A stretch of DNA of 64,000 nt from assembly GCF_001679485.1 (NCBI RefSeq), contig NZ_LZOZ01000001.1, forward strand, positions 124,001 through 188,000, written 5' to 3'. Below, one piece after another: positions 27,235 through 38,182 of the stretch (position 1 is the first letter of the stretch; every line of letters starts with the position of its first letter). Source of the DNA: Haemophilus sp. CCUG 60358. Its GTDB lineage: Bacteria; Pseudomonadota; Gammaproteobacteria; Enterobacterales; Pasteurellaceae. Both the position numbers and the translations under genes were made by a program. The notes beneath the pieces are model-generated. The model had not been told where the DNA came from. It was given only the letters and a program-made list of their open reading frames with translations, and ran no database searches.

Positions 27235-28956
27235 TTAGTTCGCAACCGCTACCACGTTACCATCTTGTACTTGATACCATGTCATATCGCGATCTACATC
27301 ACAGTTTGAATCCGCGCTAAGCTGACCAGTTAAACCACTTAAGGTGTAACCTGGCACTTGGCGTAATTCATTAAAGTGATTGATGAGTAACCATGCATCA
27401 GAACCCATTGCATATAAACGCATTAATTGGAATTCACCACCGGTTGAGCTGGCCACTTTTTGATATTGTGAAGAATCGCTTTGTTTAAAGAATGGTATAT
27501 CACTAAATTGGACGCCATTCATTTTCGCATAGTATTCTGGTGTATTGCTTGCCGCGTTAGAACGAGAGCTTGCATAAATACGGACATTCGGATTACTGGT
27601 ATCTAAATAACCTTTAATTTCAGCTAATTCATCTGGTGAAGAGATGACATAAAGTGCACTTGTATCTTGCGGCGCACCTTGGAAGAAGTAGGTAATGTCA
27701 GCTGGTAAGTTATAGTAGCGAATATTCGCATCTGTACCCGCTAAACGTTGCCAACGCACGTTGAAAGCATTACCAACACGTTGTCCTAAATCATTTTGCG
27801 GCATGGCAACAATTGGATTGCGAATACCATCTTTCCACATTTTGTTTGCAGCAGACTCTGCTTCATCTTCTGGAGATAAACCGTAATAACAGACTTGGTT
27901 AATTGCTTGAGTATTTGCTGTTGCATTTAATGTGAGTACATCCATGCCTTGTACTGCGCTTGGATTCGCAATGATGGCATCGACATTTTGTTTAAGCAAT
28001 GGACCCACTAACGCTTTAATACCCGATGCTTTTGCCTGTGCAATAATGTTATTAATCGGTGTAGTTGATGAGTCAAACACTTGCACTGGAATAGTTGAAT
28101 CGCCTTTTGCTTCATTAAAACCTGATTGAATGGTTGAGCCTAAAATTTGACCATCACCACTTAAAGGTAACACTAAACCAATTTGTGCCACATTAGTTTG
28201 TTGGAAATTCAACATACTTTGTAATTCTTTCGGGAATAAGATTGCAGCTGCATGATTTGGATAAGCCGATTTCCAGCTTTGTAATGCTTGGCTTAATTGC
28301 ACTGGCTGACGAATGTTATCGTTATATGCCTTGATTAAAGTGAGCCAGCCACCTAATGCAACACTGCCTTCATCTGATGCATTATTAATGACACCTGTAT
28401 TGGCTGAACGCAATAAAGCCCAAGTTTTATCTACATTATCTTGACGGCGTTGTACATCCGTTAAGTTTTCATCCATTTTGATGCGTGCTTTCACCGCTTC
28501 AATCACGTCTTTACGATTTTCTGCAGTCTGAGCAAAAGTTTCGTAATAACGAGATTTTTGTGATGGACTTAATTTCGTGAGATCAAGCGCACGTAACTTA
28601 CTTTCAGCCATCTCATTAGCACCTTTCGCCGCAGCGATACGTGCTTCAACTAAAGTACGGTCTAATTGTTGCGCTTCGTTTAAGTCAACCAATTCATTTA
28701 ATAACTCTTCGGCTTGTGGCACTTTATTTTCAGTAATTAATACACGTGCGGCTAAGAGTTTGTAAGTTTGTTGATCTTCTTTATCTTGTGCTTGTCCTAA
28801 TTTGTTCATATAAAATTCAGAACTTGCATTGGCATCACGCTGTAATGTTTGGGTAAAGCTGCTGCCAAATAAGTTAGAACAACCCACTAATGCAATAGAC
28901 AATAAAATCGGCATTAAACGTTTTTTAAAACGACCGCCTTGTAATAGAATAGACAT
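27235..28956 (-). CDS. lpoA: LpoA, outer-membrane activator of penicillin-binding protein 1A
   Basis: The 573-residue lipoprotein has a signal sequence and lipobox LVGC at about residues 23-26. The N-terminal half is TPR-like helical repeats (about 40-250). The C-terminal half is a periplasmic-binding-like fold with IGLVLPLSGDGQILGSTIQS and IKALVGPLLKQNVDAI. LpoA reaches through peptidoglycan to activate PBP1A; it is essential in H. influenzae. It faces rsmI across a 69-base gap, as in E. coli. Confidence 0.95.
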   Translation of the reverse strand: MSILLQGGRFKKRLMPILLSIALVGCSNLFGSSFTQTLQRDANASSEFYMNKLGQAQDKEDQQTYKLLAARVLITENKVPQAEELLNELVDLNEAQQLDRTLVEARIAAAKGANEMAESKLRALDLTKLSPSQKSRYYETFAQTAENRKDVIEAVKARIKMDENLTDVQRRQDNVDKTWALLRSANTGVINNASDEGSVALGGWLTLIKAYNDNIRQPVQLSQALQSWKSAYPNHAAAILFPKELQSMLNFQQTNVAQIGLVLPLSGDGQILGSTIQSGFNEAKGDSTIPVQVFDSSTTPINNIIAQAKASGIKALVGPLLKQNVDAIIANPSAVQGMDVLTLNATANTQAINQVCYYGLSPEDEAESAANKMWKDGIRNPIVAMPQNDLGQRVGNAFNVRWQRLAGTDANIRYYNLPADITYFFQGAPQDTSALYVISSPDELAEIKGYLDTSNPNVRIYASSRSNAASNTPEYYAKMNGVQFSDIPFFKQSDSSQYQKVASSTGGEFQLMRLYAMGSDAWLLINHFNELRQVPGYTLSGLTGQLSADSNCDVDRDMTWYQVQDGNVVAVAN

Positions 28957-29025
28957 ATTCGCTCCATAATGAATAAATCAATAATGGTCGATCTTACTTA
29001 TCTCACAATGTAAAAGCAAACAAAA

Positions 29026-29874
29026 ATGAATGATTTAACCGGAATTTTATATATTGTCGCCACGCCAATCGGGAATTTACAAGATATTACACAACGTGCT
29101 TTAGAGACCTTTTCACAAGTGGATTTAATTGCTGCGGAAGACACACGCCACAGTGGTTTATTGCTCAGTCATTATGGTATCAAAAAGCCTTTTTTCGCCT
29201 TGCATGATCACAATGAACAAGAAAAAGCTCATGTGTTGGTCGAAAAGTTAAAACAAGGCACCAATATCGCATTAATTTCAGATGCAGGAACCCCCTTAAT
29301 TAGCGATCCGGGTTTTCATTTAGTGCGTCAATGTCGTGAGGCAGGCATTAAAGTGGTGCCATTACCCGGTGCTTGCGCAGCGATTACTGCATTATGCGCA
29401 TCGGGTATTGCATCAGACCGTTTTTGCTTTGAAGGTTTTTTACCAGCCAAAACCAAGGCGCGTAAAGATAAGTTAGAAAATGTTGCGGAAGAAGACCGCA
29501 CTTTAATCTTCTATGAATCAACTCACCGCATTTTAGATACCCTTGCTGATATGCAAGATGTATTAGGTGGCGAACGCTATGTTGTACTTGCACGTGAAAT
29601 TACGAAAACGTGGGAAACCATTGCAGGGGATAAATTAAGTGATCTTCGTCAATGGTTAAGTGAAGATCCGAATCGCACGAAAGGTGAGATGGTGTTAATC
29701 GTGGAAGGCAAACCCAAATCAGAAGATAGCGAAGAATTTTCACCACAAGCAATTAAAGCGCTTACTTTGATAGCTAAAGAATTACCTTTAAAAAAAGCCG
29801 CGGCAATTGTGGCTGAACTTTATGGTTATAAGAAAAATGCCTTATACCAATTTGGATTGGATAATTTAGATTAG
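29026..29874 (+). CDS. rsmI: 16S rRNA 2'-O-ribose C1402 methyltransferase
   Basis: The 282-residue enzyme has tetrapyrrole-methylase-fold motifs: [52 protein letters not shown] and [15 protein letters not shown]. It modifies C1402 in the ribosomal P site together with RsmH. Divergent from lpoA. The next gene, tldD, follows after a short inverted repeat. Confidence 0.96.
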   Translation: MNDLTGILYIVATPIGNLQDITQRALETFSQVDLIAAEDTRHSGLLLSHYGIKKPFFALHDHNEQEKAHVLVEKLKQGTNIALISDAGTPLISDPGFHLVRQCREAGIKVVPLPGACAAITALCASGIASDRFCFEGFLPAKTKARKDKLENVAEEDRTLIFYESTHRILDTLADMQDVLGGERYVVLAREITKTWETIAGDKLSDLRQWLSEDPNRTKGEMVLIVEGKPKSEDSEEFSPQAIKALTLIAKELPLKKAAAIVAELYGYKKNALYQFGLDNLD

Positions 29875-29884
29875 TCAAAAAACT

Positions 29885-29919
29885 ATCTCCCTCTTTAGCA
29901 AAAAGGGGCTAGGGGAGAT
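29885..29919. repeat. Imperfect inverted repeat between rsmI and tldD
   Basis: ATCTCC-CTCTTT and AAAGGGG...GGGGAGAT pair imperfectly. Similar short elements are found between Haemophilus genes. No T run follows, so it may be an mRNA-stabilising or partial termination element. Confidence 0.4.
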
Positions 29920-29955
29920 TTGGCAGAATTAATTTTTATAAATTTCGGAGAACAA

Positions 29956-31404
29956 ATGTTAAAACAGGTTTCAGATACCTTACTTGCACCAAGCAATTTA
30001 TCGCATCAATCATTGCTTAATATTTTTGATGTGATGTCGCATCGTCATATTGATTATGCGGATCTTTATTTTCAATTAAGCCAAGATGAAAGCTGGGTAT
30101 TAGAAGACAGCATTATTAAAGAAGGTGGCTTTCATATTGATCGCGGTGTTGGTGTACGCGCTGTTTCTGGTGAGAAAACAGGCTTTGCGTATTCCGATCA
30201 AATTAACTTAGCGTCATTACAACAATGTGCAGAGGCCGTAAAAGGTATTGCACAAATTAAAGAAGGCAATTTAATTTCGCCTCAAGCATTTAATGCAGTG
30301 AATGCGGTTCAGCGTTATGCAGCAATTAATCCGTTAGAAAGTTTAAGTAAAGAGAAAAAGATCGAGTTATTACATCTCGTGGATTGTACTGCACGATCTG
30401 AAGATCCTCGTGTTACACATGTTTCTGCAGCATTAAGTTCGATTTATGAGGAAGTGTTAGTAGTCGCAACAGATGGCACACTTGCTGCAGATATTCGTCC
30501 ACTTGTGCGTTTATCCATTTCTGTTCTCGTGGAAGAAGATGGCAAACGTGAGCGTGGTAGTTGCGGTTCAGGTGGACGCTTTGGCTTAGATTGGTTTTTT
30601 GAAGTGGTAAATGGGGACATTCGTGCCGTTAATTTTGCCAAAGAAGCGGTTCGTCAAGCCCTTGTGAATTTAAGTGCGGTCGCTGCGCCAGCAGGATTAA
30701 TGCCTGTGGTATTAGGGGCTGGTTGGCCTGGCGTATTGCTTCATGAAGCAGTGGGACATGGTTTGGAAGGGGATTTCAATCGCAAAGAAAGTTCCTTATT
30801 TACGGGTAAAATTGGTGAGTTAGTGACGTCACCATTATGTACGATTGTGGATGACGGTACATTACAAAACCGCCGTGGTTCTTTAACCATTGATGATGAA
30901 GGCGTGCCAAGTCAGTGCAACGTTTTAATCAAAGACGGGATTTTGCAAGGCTACATGCAAGATAAACTCAATGCGCGATTAATGGGCGTGAAACCAACAG
31001 GGAATGGTCGCCGTGAATCTTATGCACATTTGCCAATGCCACGAATGACGAATACCTATATGTTGGCAGGTCAAAGCAAATTTGAAGATTTAGTAGCCTC
31101 TGTGGATCGCGGTATTTATGCACCGCACTTTGGTGGTGGGCAAGTGGATATTACCTCAGGTAAATTTGTGTTCTCGACATCTGAAGCTTATCTTATTGAA
31201 AAAGGCAAAATTACCAAACCGGTTAAAGGGGCTACATTAATCGGTAGTGGTATCGATGTGATGCAAAAGGTTTCTATGGTGGCCGATAAAACAGACTTAG
31301 ATCTTGGTATTGGTGTATGCGGCAAAGATGGCCAAAGCGTGCCGGTCGGCGTTGGTCAGCCAGCCTTGAAAATAGATGAAATCACTGTTGGTGGAACCAA
31401 TTAA
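29956..31404 (+). CDS. tldD: TldD metalloprotease subunit
   Basis: The start is set at the ATG 29956 behind TTTCGGAGAA, giving 482 residues like E. coli TldD; an upstream TTG frame would add 12 unconserved residues. The zinc-protease motif [11 protein letters not shown] lies at about 262-272, and [18 protein letters not shown] is also conserved. TldD works with TldE (PmbA), not in this window, to trim unfolded peptides and some antibacterial peptide precursors, and affects CcdA stability. Confidence 0.94.
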   Translation: MLKQVSDTLLAPSNLSHQSLLNIFDVMSHRHIDYADLYFQLSQDESWVLEDSIIKEGGFHIDRGVGVRAVSGEKTGFAYSDQINLASLQQCAEAVKGIAQIKEGNLISPQAFNAVNAVQRYAAINPLESLSKEKKIELLHLVDCTARSEDPRVTHVSAALSSIYEEVLVVATDGTLAADIRPLVRLSISVLVEEDGKRERGSCGSGGRFGLDWFFEVVNGDIRAVNFAKEAVRQALVNLSAVAAPAGLMPVVLGAGWPGVLLHEAVGHGLEGDFNRKESSLFTGKIGELVTSPLCTIVDDGTLQNRRGSLTIDDEGVPSQCNVLIKDGILQGYMQDKLNARLMGVKPTGNGRRESYAHLPMPRMTNTYMLAGQSKFEDLVASVDRGIYAPHFGGGQVDITSGKFVFSTSEAYLIEKGKITKPVKGATLIGSGIDVMQKVSMVADKTDLDLGIGVCGKDGQSVPVGVGQPALKIDEITVGGTN

Positions 31405-31410
31405 ACATAC

Positions 31411-31436
31411 AGCCCGATAATCATATCGGGCTTTTT
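31411..31436 (+). terminator. tldD terminator
   Basis: AGCCCGATA and TATCGGGCT form a stem with an eight-base loop, then five Ts. Confidence 0.88.
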
Positions 31437-31555
31437 ATTTCCTTCGTATCTAAGTGCGGTCCGTTTTTCATCTATTTTTGATTAGTCAGTTTCTGATGAA
31501 TAATCATTGCGTTAGGCTAAAAGTTAAACACCATGCGCGTTTATCTCGATTCTTT

Positions 31556-31571
31556 TATGATCCCTATCACA
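31556..31571. promoter_or_regulatory. CRP-like site upstream of pntA
   Basis: TATGA-TCCCTA-TCACA matches TGTGA-N6-TCACA at nine of ten bases, about 150 bases before pntA. The 31405-31712 gap also holds the tldD terminator and one uptake signal at 31452-31461. No convincing -10 is placed. Confidence 0.4.
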
Positions 31572-31712
31572 ATATCTTGTAAAACCAGTTAAAAAAATTC
31601 CCCAAATAACCTTAATAAGTGATACATTTATCGTCGCATGACTTTTTGTCATTTAAGAGACAGGGACAGGCGTGAGTTTGTCTGAAATTTCATCAACCAG
31701 AGGGAAACATTT

Positions 31713-33254
31713 ATGTTAATTGGTGTACCTAGAGAACTGCTTGAGAGTGAAAATCGTGTGGCGGCGACGCCAAAAACGGTTCAGCAGATCTTAAAACTGG
31801 GCTTTGACGTCATCGTAGAACACGATGCGGGATTCAAAGCAAGTTTTGAAGACCAAGCATTTATCGACGTCGGCGCAAAAATTGGCTCAAGTTCAGAAGT
31901 GTGGCATTCGGATGTGATTTTTAAAGTGAATCCACCAACGGATGCAGAAATTGATCAAATGAAGGAAGGTGCAACACTTGTGAGCTTCATTTGGCGCGCA
32001 CAAAATCCGGATTTAATGAAAAAACTCACGTCGAAAAAAATTAATGTATTAGCGATGGATTCTGTGCCACGTATTTCCCGTGCGCAAGCGCTTGATGCAT
32101 TAAGCTCTATGGCGAATATTTCTGGTTATCGTGCGGTGATTGAAGCAGCTCATGAATTTGGTAGTTTCTTCACTGGACAAATTACCGCCGCAGGTAAAGT
32201 GCCACCGGCAAAAGTGTTAGTCATTGGTGCGGGTGTTGCAGGTCTAGCGGCGATTGGTGCAGCGAATAGCCTTGGTGCGATTGTACGTGCTTTTGACTCT
32301 CGTCCTGAAGTAAAAGAACAAGTACAAAGTATGGGCGCGTCTTTCTTAGAAATTGATTTCAAAGAAGAAGGCGGTAGTGGCGATGGTTACGCGAAAGTGA
32401 TGTCAGAAGAATTTAACCGTCGTGCGATGGAGCTTTATGCGGAACAAGCCAAAGAAGTGGATATCATTATTACCACTGCAGCGATTCCGGGTAAACCTGC
32501 ACCTCGCTTAATCACAAAAGAAATGGTTGATTCCATGAAACCAGGTTCTGTGGTAGTGGACTTAGCGGCTGCAACTGGTGGTAACTGTGCTTACACTGAA
32601 GCAGGAAAAGTCGTCACCACTGAAAACCAAGTAAAAATCATTGGTTATACCGATTTCCCAAGTCGTTTACCAACACAATCTTCCCAACTTTACGGTACAA
32701 ACTTAGTTAATTTATTAAAACTACTTTGTAAAGAAAAAGACGGTAATATCAATATCGATTTTGAAGATGTGGTATTACGCGGTGTGACTGTGGTACGTGA
32801 TGGTGAAGAAATTCCACCAGCGCAAATCCAAGTGTCAGCACAACCAAAACAAGAAGCGAAAGCGGCACAAAGTGCGGTTAAAAAAGAGGAAGAAAAACCA
32901 GCGGATCCTCGCATCAAATACGGTGTGATGGCAGGTGTGGGAGTGTTATTCCTCTGGCTTGCGTCTGTGGCGCCAGCGGCATTCCTTTCTCACTTCACCG
33001 TATTCGTATTGGCTTGTGTAGTTGGTTACTACGTGGTTTGGAACGTCAGCCACGCTTTACACACTCCACTTATGGCGGTAACCAATGCGATTTCAGGTAT
33101 CATCATTGTAGGTGCATTACTGCAAATTAGACAACCAACAGGCAACTTCTTTATTGATGCATTAGCCTTTGTGGCAATCTTGGTGGCAAGCATCAATATC
33201 TTTGGTGGTTTCCGTGTAACCCAACGTATGTTGGCGATGTTTAGAAAAGGTTAA
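31713..33254 (+). CDS. pntA: NAD(P) transhydrogenase alpha subunit
   Basis: The 513-residue subunit has an NAD-binding domain I (about 1-380) with [20 protein letters not shown] and [22 protein letters not shown], then a charged linker with repeated K/E/A, then four membrane helices at the C-terminus (about 405-500). With PntB it couples proton entry to reduction of NADP by NADH. GAGGG precedes the ATG. pntB follows after ten bases. Confidence 0.96.
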   Translation: MLIGVPRELLESENRVAATPKTVQQILKLGFDVIVEHDAGFKASFEDQAFIDVGAKIGSSSEVWHSDVIFKVNPPTDAEIDQMKEGATLVSFIWRAQNPDLMKKLTSKKINVLAMDSVPRISRAQALDALSSMANISGYRAVIEAAHEFGSFFTGQITAAGKVPPAKVLVIGAGVAGLAAIGAANSLGAIVRAFDSRPEVKEQVQSMGASFLEIDFKEEGGSGDGYAKVMSEEFNRRAMELYAEQAKEVDIIITTAAIPGKPAPRLITKEMVDSMKPGSVVVDLAAATGGNCAYTEAGKVVTTENQVKIIGYTDFPSRLPTQSSQLYGTNLVNLLKLLCKEKDGNINIDFEDVVLRGVTVVRDGEEIPPAQIQVSAQPKQEAKAAQSAVKKEEEKPADPRIKYGVMAGVGVLFLWLASVAPAAFLSHFTVFVLACVVGYYVVWNVSHALHTPLMAVTNAISGIIIVGALLQIRQPTGNFFIDALAFVAILVASINIFGGFRVTQRMLAMFRKG

Positions 33255-33264
33255 GGAGAAGATG

Positions 33265-34644
33265 ATGTCTGAAGGTTTAGTACAAGCAGCCTATATTATC
33301 GCTGCATTACTTTTCATTATGAGCTTAGCCGGTCTTTCTAAACATGAAACGGCAAAAGCCGGTTGTTGGTATGGTATTGTCGGTATGACAATTGCCCTTG
33401 TTGCAACTATTTTCGGCCCACAATCTGAAGGTACATTATGGATCATTATTGCGATGATCATCGGTGGCGTGATTGGTGTTCAACGTGCATTAAAAGTTGA
33501 AATGACTGAAATGCCTGAACTCGTTGCGATCCTTCACAGTTTTGTAGGTTTAGCAGCAGTGCTCGTAGGCTTTAACAGTTACGGCTTAACACACGAAACT
33601 GATCCTGTGTTAATGAATATCCATAACGTTGAAGTATTCTTAGGGATCTTCATCGGTGCGGTAACATTCACGGGTTCTATCGTAGCATTCGGTAAATTAA
33701 GCGGCAAAATCAATTCAAAAGCATTAATGTTGCCACATCGCCATAAATTAAATTTAGCGGCGTTAGTAGTTTCGGCTTTATTGATGGTCGCTTTCTTAAA
33801 CAACCCAGATAATATCTTCCCAGTGTTACTCATGACCGCGATTGCACTTGCATTCGGCTGGCACTTAGTGGCATCTATCGGTGGTGCGGATATGCCGGTT
33901 GTGGTTTCAATGCTTAACTCATACTCTGGTTGGGCAGCGGCTGCAGCAGGTTTCATGCTAAGCAATGACTTGCTTATCGTCACTGGTGCATTAGTGGGTT
34001 CTTCTGGTGCGATTCTTTCTTACATTATGTGTAAAGCGATGAACCGCTCATTTATCAGTGTTATCGCTGGTGGTTTTGGTAATTATGTTCAAGTATCTTC
34101 TGATGAAGAACAAGGCGAATACCGTGAAACAACCGCAGAAGAAGTGGCTGAATTACTCAAAAATGCAAGCTCTGTGATCATCACACCAGGATACGGTATG
34201 GCGGTAGCACAAGCGCAATATCCAGTCGCAGAAATTACGGCGAAATTGCGTGAACGTGGCATTAACGTGCGTTTTGGTATTCACCCTGTTGCAGGTCGTT
34301 TACCGGGTCATATGAACGTGCTTTTAGCGGAAGCGAAAGTGCCTTATGACATCGTGCTTGAAATGGATGAAATCAATGATGATTTCGCGGATACCGATGT
34401 GGTATTGGTTATCGGTGCAAACGACACCGTAAACCCAGCGGCAATGGAAGATCCAAACAGCCCAATCGCAGGTATGCCGGTGTTAGAAGTATGGAAAGCA
34501 CAAAACGTTATCGTATTCAAACGCTCTATGGCGGTGGGATATGCAGGCGTTCAAAATCCATTATTCTTCAAAGAAAACACTCAAATGCTCTTTGGTGATG
34601 CAAAAGAACGTGTTGATGACATTCTTACAGCATTAAACAAATAA
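33265..34644 (+). CDS. pntB: NAD(P) transhydrogenase beta subunit
   Basis: Two adjacent ATGs occur; the second (33265) is at a better distance from AAGGAG and matches the E. coli N-terminus MS-GLV-AAYI. About 459 residues. Eight or nine membrane helices (to about residue 270) are followed by the NADP-binding domain III with [36 protein letters not shown] and [14 protein letters not shown]. Forms the proton channel with PntA. Confidence 0.96.
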   Translation: MSEGLVQAAYIIAALLFIMSLAGLSKHETAKAGCWYGIVGMTIALVATIFGPQSEGTLWIIIAMIIGGVIGVQRALKVEMTEMPELVAILHSFVGLAAVLVGFNSYGLTHETDPVLMNIHNVEVFLGIFIGAVTFTGSIVAFGKLSGKINSKALMLPHRHKLNLAALVVSALLMVAFLNNPDNIFPVLLMTAIALAFGWHLVASIGGADMPVVVSMLNSYSGWAAAAAGFMLSNDLLIVTGALVGSSGAILSYIMCKAMNRSFISVIAGGFGNYVQVSSDEEQGEYRETTAEEVAELLKNASSVIITPGYGMAVAQAQYPVAEITAKLRERGINVRFGIHPVAGRLPGHMNVLLAEAKVPYDIVLEMDEINDDFADTDVVLVIGANDTVNPAAMEDPNSPIAGMPVLEVWKAQNVIVFKRSMAVGYAGVQNPLFFKENTQMLFGDAKERVDDILTALNK

Positions 34645-34666
34645 GCAAAAAACTGAAGTAAAACTG

Positions 34667-34699
34667 ACCGCACTTTGAGAGATTAAAGTGCGGTTTTTT
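34667..34699 (+). terminator. pntB terminator made of two uptake signals
   Basis: ACCGCACTTT and AAAGTGCGGT are opposed copies of the uptake signal core separated by eight bases; six Ts follow. Confidence 0.85.
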
Positions 34700-34763
34700 A
34701 TCGATTGAATTTTTCTTGTAATTATTTAGAATAATTCAATATTTTATTTTTAAAGAGAATTTT

Positions 34764-35603
34764 ATGAATAAATCCTTATTTTTCTTATTATTTTTTTCTT
34801 TTTCAACTTCTGCTTTCGCATTATTTCCAATTGAGAATGACTGGACAAAACATCATTTGCAAGGAAAAGTTAAGTCGATTAAATCTAAGGAAGAAGGTAA
34901 TTCAGCCTTGCCCGATAATGGGACAGTAAGTTATCTAGATAGCTTTTATAACGAACAAGGCTTTTTGATAAAAGAAAAGGAACAGGGCGTTCTTTTTGAT
35001 AAAGAAAAGATCACAATTCGTTACTATAAGTATGATGATCAGAATCGATTATTAGAAATTCAAGATGATAATGTGACTGAAACTAACCCAGAGCTAAAAA
35101 CCTTTAGTAAATTTTATCGTTATTTAGAAAATCAGGATGGTAGTGGTGTGGTGCAGTTTGTGGAATATAAGGACACACCAGATTTTTCATCATCATATAA
35201 AGAACATTTTTATGATAAAGCGGGTACTTTGCTCAAAACTCAAGAGTATGATGTAGAGAATAAAACAACGTCCGATATAAAAAAATACGATTATGAGAAT
35301 GGTAAACTGAGCAAAATATGTCGTATTGAAGATAATGTAGAAAGAGATTGCGATACTTATCATTACGAAAATGATGGTTCATTTACCGAATCTTTAAACG
35401 TTTTTATCAATAGTGTGAAAAATTATTTTGATAAAAATCATCGCTTATTAAAAAGTGAAATTTTTAGCGTTGGAAAACGCATCAACTGGATAACCGTATC
35501 ATACCAATTTGATAAACATGGCAATGTTATTGAAGAGATAATCTATAACAAAGATGGTGTATGGAAAACCAAAAAGACTTATCAATATGAGTATTATGAA
35601 TAG
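34764..35603 (+). CDS. Secreted protein of unknown function with YD-like strand repeats
   Basis: The 279-residue protein has a signal peptide (about 1-19, ending SAFA). The rest is rich in Y, D, K and E and shows repeated pieces such as RYYKYDDQNRLLEIQ, HFYDKAGTLLKTQEY, KKYDYENGKLSKI and VSYQFDKHGNVIEE, reminiscent of the short beta-strand YD repeats in RHS-type proteins but much shorter. No catalytic motif is recognised. The gene is more AT-rich than its neighbours, contains no uptake signal, and lies between two uptake-signal terminators. Function unknown. Confidence 0.7.
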   Translation: MNKSLFFLLFFSFSTSAFALFPIENDWTKHHLQGKVKSIKSKEEGNSALPDNGTVSYLDSFYNEQGFLIKEKEQGVLFDKEKITIRYYKYDDQNRLLEIQDDNVTETNPELKTFSKFYRYLENQDGSGVVQFVEYKDTPDFSSSYKEHFYDKAGTLLKTQEYDVENKTTSDIKKYDYENGKLSKICRIEDNVERDCDTYHYENDGSFTESLNVFINSVKNYFDKNHRLLKSEIFSVGKRINWITVSYQFDKHGNVIEEIIYNKDGVWKTKKTYQYEYYE

Positions 35604-35670
35604 GATTCAATGTAAGCGCTGATAGTAAAATGGAGTTGTTTTTTATCAGATGTGTCTTGCTAAAAAATAT

Positions 35671-35701
35671 AAAAGTGCGGTCAAAATTGACCGCACTTTT
35701 T
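35671..35701. terminator. Bidirectional uptake-signal terminator
   Basis: AAAAGTGCGGTCAA and TTGACCGCACTTTT form a perfect palindrome around AA; it serves the secreted-protein gene and the converging yedF. Confidence 0.85.
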
Positions 35702-35704
35702 ACA

Positions 35705-35974
35705 TTAACGTTGAATCAAATAGCGTAATTTAGTGCCATCTTGTTCCACGCTTAATAGTGTGTAACCGTGGTTTTTAGTATCAACAGGAATGTTGTTGAT
35801 GGATTGGGCACAGTCACTTAATAGCTCTAAAATTTCGCCTTTTTGTAATTGTGGCATAGTTTCGAGCATCACGATCGCTGGATACGGGCAAGGTTCACCT
35901 AGCGTATCTAACGTATAATCTGGGGTGATGTCTTTTGGATCTTTATCTAATTTTTGAACAACGGTAAATGCCAT
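35705..35974 (-). CDS. yedF: YedF, TusA-family sulfur-carrier-like protein
   Basis: The 89-residue protein has the TusA fold with the single key cysteine in DTLGEPCPYPAIVMLE. In this family, the cysteine carries persulfide or selenium. It follows the YedE-like membrane protein at 41 bases and is very probably co-transcribed, the same yedE-yedF pair as in E. coli, which is linked to sulfur or selenium handling. The exact role is not established. Confidence 0.88.
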   Translation of the reverse strand: MAFTVVQKLDKDPKDITPDYTLDTLGEPCPYPAIVMLETMPQLQKGEILELLSDCAQSINNIPVDTKNHGYTLLSVEQDGTKLRYLIQR

Positions 35975-36015
35975 AATAATGTCCTCTTTTTTTGAATGAA
36001 TTCGTTAATATTTAA

Positions 36016-37239
36016 TTAGCAACCACAAGCTTGTGGATTTGCTGCAGCGATTTTTGCTTTGGCTTTTTTCAAGAAGTGGTGTTCCCACCAAACAACAGCG
36101 ATTAAGCAGAGAATAAGCAAGCCGTAATTTACTAATAAACCGCCAACTGGGCCAAAGGATTTCAATAAGTTAAGTTTTTCGTAATCTAACGCAAGTACAG
36201 GGGCAAGATCGTCCCAGGCGTAGGCTAAATAGGTTGAACCAACAACATTACCCACGCCTACCCACATAAAGTGAACTTGACCTTCCATTGAGCGATACAT
36301 CCAACCGGTTTCACATCCGCCTGCTAATACAATACCGAAGCCAAATAATAAACCACCGATAATGGCATTTGGACCCGCCCACATGATTTTGGCTGGTACG
36401 CCTAATTGAATGTAGCTAAATACGCCAAGCGTACCCACGATAATACCGAAGATGATGGCTTTTGCCATATAAGCACGGCCCGTTACCCATAAATCACGGA
36501 AGGCAGAGGTAAAGCAGATTTGAGCACGTTCAATTAATAAGCCAAATGCTAAACCACAAAGCATCGCAAAACCCAGTTTGACGGAGTTTGTCATCACATA
36601 AAGTGAAGCAATTAGGTAAGCAAAAAAGATCACCATACCAATCCAGAAACGACGATTAGCTTGTTTCGGGTCAGTTTCTTGTAATTTTGCCGCGCCTTTT
36701 TTCAATTCTAATTTCACACGGAATATCGGCAGTAAGGTGACTTTTACCCCGGCATAAGTACCTACAGCAGTCGCAATAGTAAAGAACCAAGCATGAACCG
36801 AAAATTGTGGAATACCCGTGAAGAGAGAGGCAAGGTTACAGCCCATTGCTAAACGAGCGCCGAAACCGGCTAATGCACCACCAATGAGAGCTTGAACAAT
36901 ACGGCGTTTGTGCGGCTGGTTACGCCATTTCACATTATTTGCCCAAAGTGCAGCAGAAATACAACCGGCGAACATACCTAAGATCATTACACCATCAATA
37001 CGGGTGAAGATTGTGCCTTGCATGCCGATAATTTTATAATAGCTCCAGTCGGATACATCGACGCCTAGCGCTTGTAAAGCATGTCCACCCCAACGGGTAA
37101 ATTCCCCGGTAACCGCCCAATAAGTGCCAGTTACCCCAAAGTAATAAGCTGAAATGAGTCCGGCAGCAATAACTGCAGCGACAGGATTCCAGTATTTGAT
37201 CAGATAATTTTGTTTGAATTGCTGCAAAATCTCTTTCAT
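36016..37239 (-). CDS. yedE: YedE-like membrane transporter (YeeE/YedE family)
   Basis: The 407-residue protein has about ten membrane helices and two related halves: GGALAGFGARLAMGCNLASLFTG and GGLLFGFGIVLAGGCETGWMYRS, each with the conserved GC of YeeE/YedE thiosulfate channels. It ends in NPQACGC. Relatives import thiosulfate, and YedE is suggested to be tied to selenium metabolism. Paired with yedF. The gap 37240-37459 upstream holds its promoter region; no sites could be assigned. Confidence 0.88.
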   Translation of the reverse strand: MKEILQQFKQNYLIKYWNPVAAVIAAGLISAYYFGVTGTYWAVTGEFTRWGGHALQALGVDVSDWSYYKIIGMQGTIFTRIDGVMILGMFAGCISAALWANNVKWRNQPHKRRIVQALIGGALAGFGARLAMGCNLASLFTGIPQFSVHAWFFTIATAVGTYAGVKVTLLPIFRVKLELKKGAAKLQETDPKQANRRFWIGMVIFFAYLIASLYVMTNSVKLGFAMLCGLAFGLLIERAQICFTSAFRDLWVTGRAYMAKAIIFGIIVGTLGVFSYIQLGVPAKIMWAGPNAIIGGLLFGFGIVLAGGCETGWMYRSMEGQVHFMWVGVGNVVGSTYLAYAWDDLAPVLALDYEKLNLLKSFGPVGGLLVNYGLLILCLIAVVWWEHHFLKKAKAKIAAANPQACGC

Positions 37240-37459
37240 TAGTGAATAAATCCTTAAATTGAAATGATGATTTGCAAGTGAGGTATAAAATGAAGATATT
37301 TTGAAGTGTCTGCCATTTTCCTATACACAAAACTTGCGATATAAGACAAATGAATTGTCGAGCAAGATAATAGCATTTGTTTTTTGTTAATGCACGAGGG
37401 GAGGGATAATTATTTGTAGGTAATTTGAGAGAAGGACAGACTTGATGTCTGTCCAACTA

Positions 37460-38182
37460 TTAGACGGGTAATTTCATTTCTCGGATACGCATGGTTAATC
37501 CATCGATTAACAACAAACGTCCACATAAATTTGAACCGATTTTTAACCGCACTTTAATGGCTTCTAAGGCTTGAATAGAGCCTACGACACCCACAATTGG
37601 GGCTAGTACGCCCGCCTCAACACAACTTAAAACATTTTGCCCAAAGAGCTGGCTAAGTTGGCGATAGGTTGGAGTATTGGGTTCATAAGTAAAGACAGAA
37701 ACTTGCCCTTCTAAACGGATCGCCGCACCTGAAATTAGCGGGATCTTCGCTTTCTCACAACCACGATCGAGCGCATTACGAATATCCACGTTATCGGTAC
37801 AATCTAATATCACATCAAAGTGCGGTATGATTTCCGCGAGTTTTTCTTCGGAAAGTTGTGCATTGATGGTTTCAATTTCTACGTGAGGATTAATCTGTTG
37901 TAACGCAATTTTTGCTGATTCCACTTTAGGCATATTTAATCGGCTATCAGTATGTAACACCTGACGTTGCAAATTAGAAAGCGATACAGTGTCAAAATCC
38001 AATAAGGTTAAATGACCCACGCCAGCGGCTGCAAGATATTGACTTGCAGCACAACCTAAACCGCCCAAGCCGATAATTAACATGCGGCTGTCTTTGAGTT
38101 TTTCTTGTCCGTCAAAATCGACCGCTTTTAAAATAATTTGGCGGTTATAACGCAGTTCTTCTTCGTAGCTTAATTCAGCCAT
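37460..38182 (-). CDS. moeB: MoeB, molybdopterin-synthase adenylyltransferase (zinc cysteines missing)
   Basis: The 240-residue protein is clearly MoeB: RYNRQIILKAVDFDGQEKL, IIGLGGLGCAASQYLAAAGV, SNLQRQVLHTD and the catalytic aspartate in DVILDCTDNVDIRN. It adenylates the C-terminus of MoaD. E. coli MoeB holds zinc by two CxxC motifs. Here the first position reads TYRQ instead of CYRC and the chain ends at REMKLPV, without the second CxxC. The H. influenzae protein appears similar, so it is probably a lineage trait. It overlaps moeA by one base. Confidence 0.93.
   Translation of the reverse strand: MAELSYEEELRYNRQIILKAVDFDGQEKLKDSRMLIIGLGGLGCAASQYLAAAGVGHLTLLDFDTVSLSNLQRQVLHTDSRLNMPKVESAKIALQQINPHVEIETINAQLSEEKLAEIIPHFDVILDCTDNVDIRNALDRGCEKAKIPLISGAAIRLEGQVSVFTYEPNTPTYRQLSQLFGQNVLSCVEAGVLAPIVGVVGSIQALEAIKVRLKIGSNLCGRLLLIDGLTMRIREMKLPV

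Noticed and set aside
37034..37456. Minus-strand frame upstream of yedE
   Set aside because: It overlaps yedE in another frame for half its length and looks like translated control sequence.
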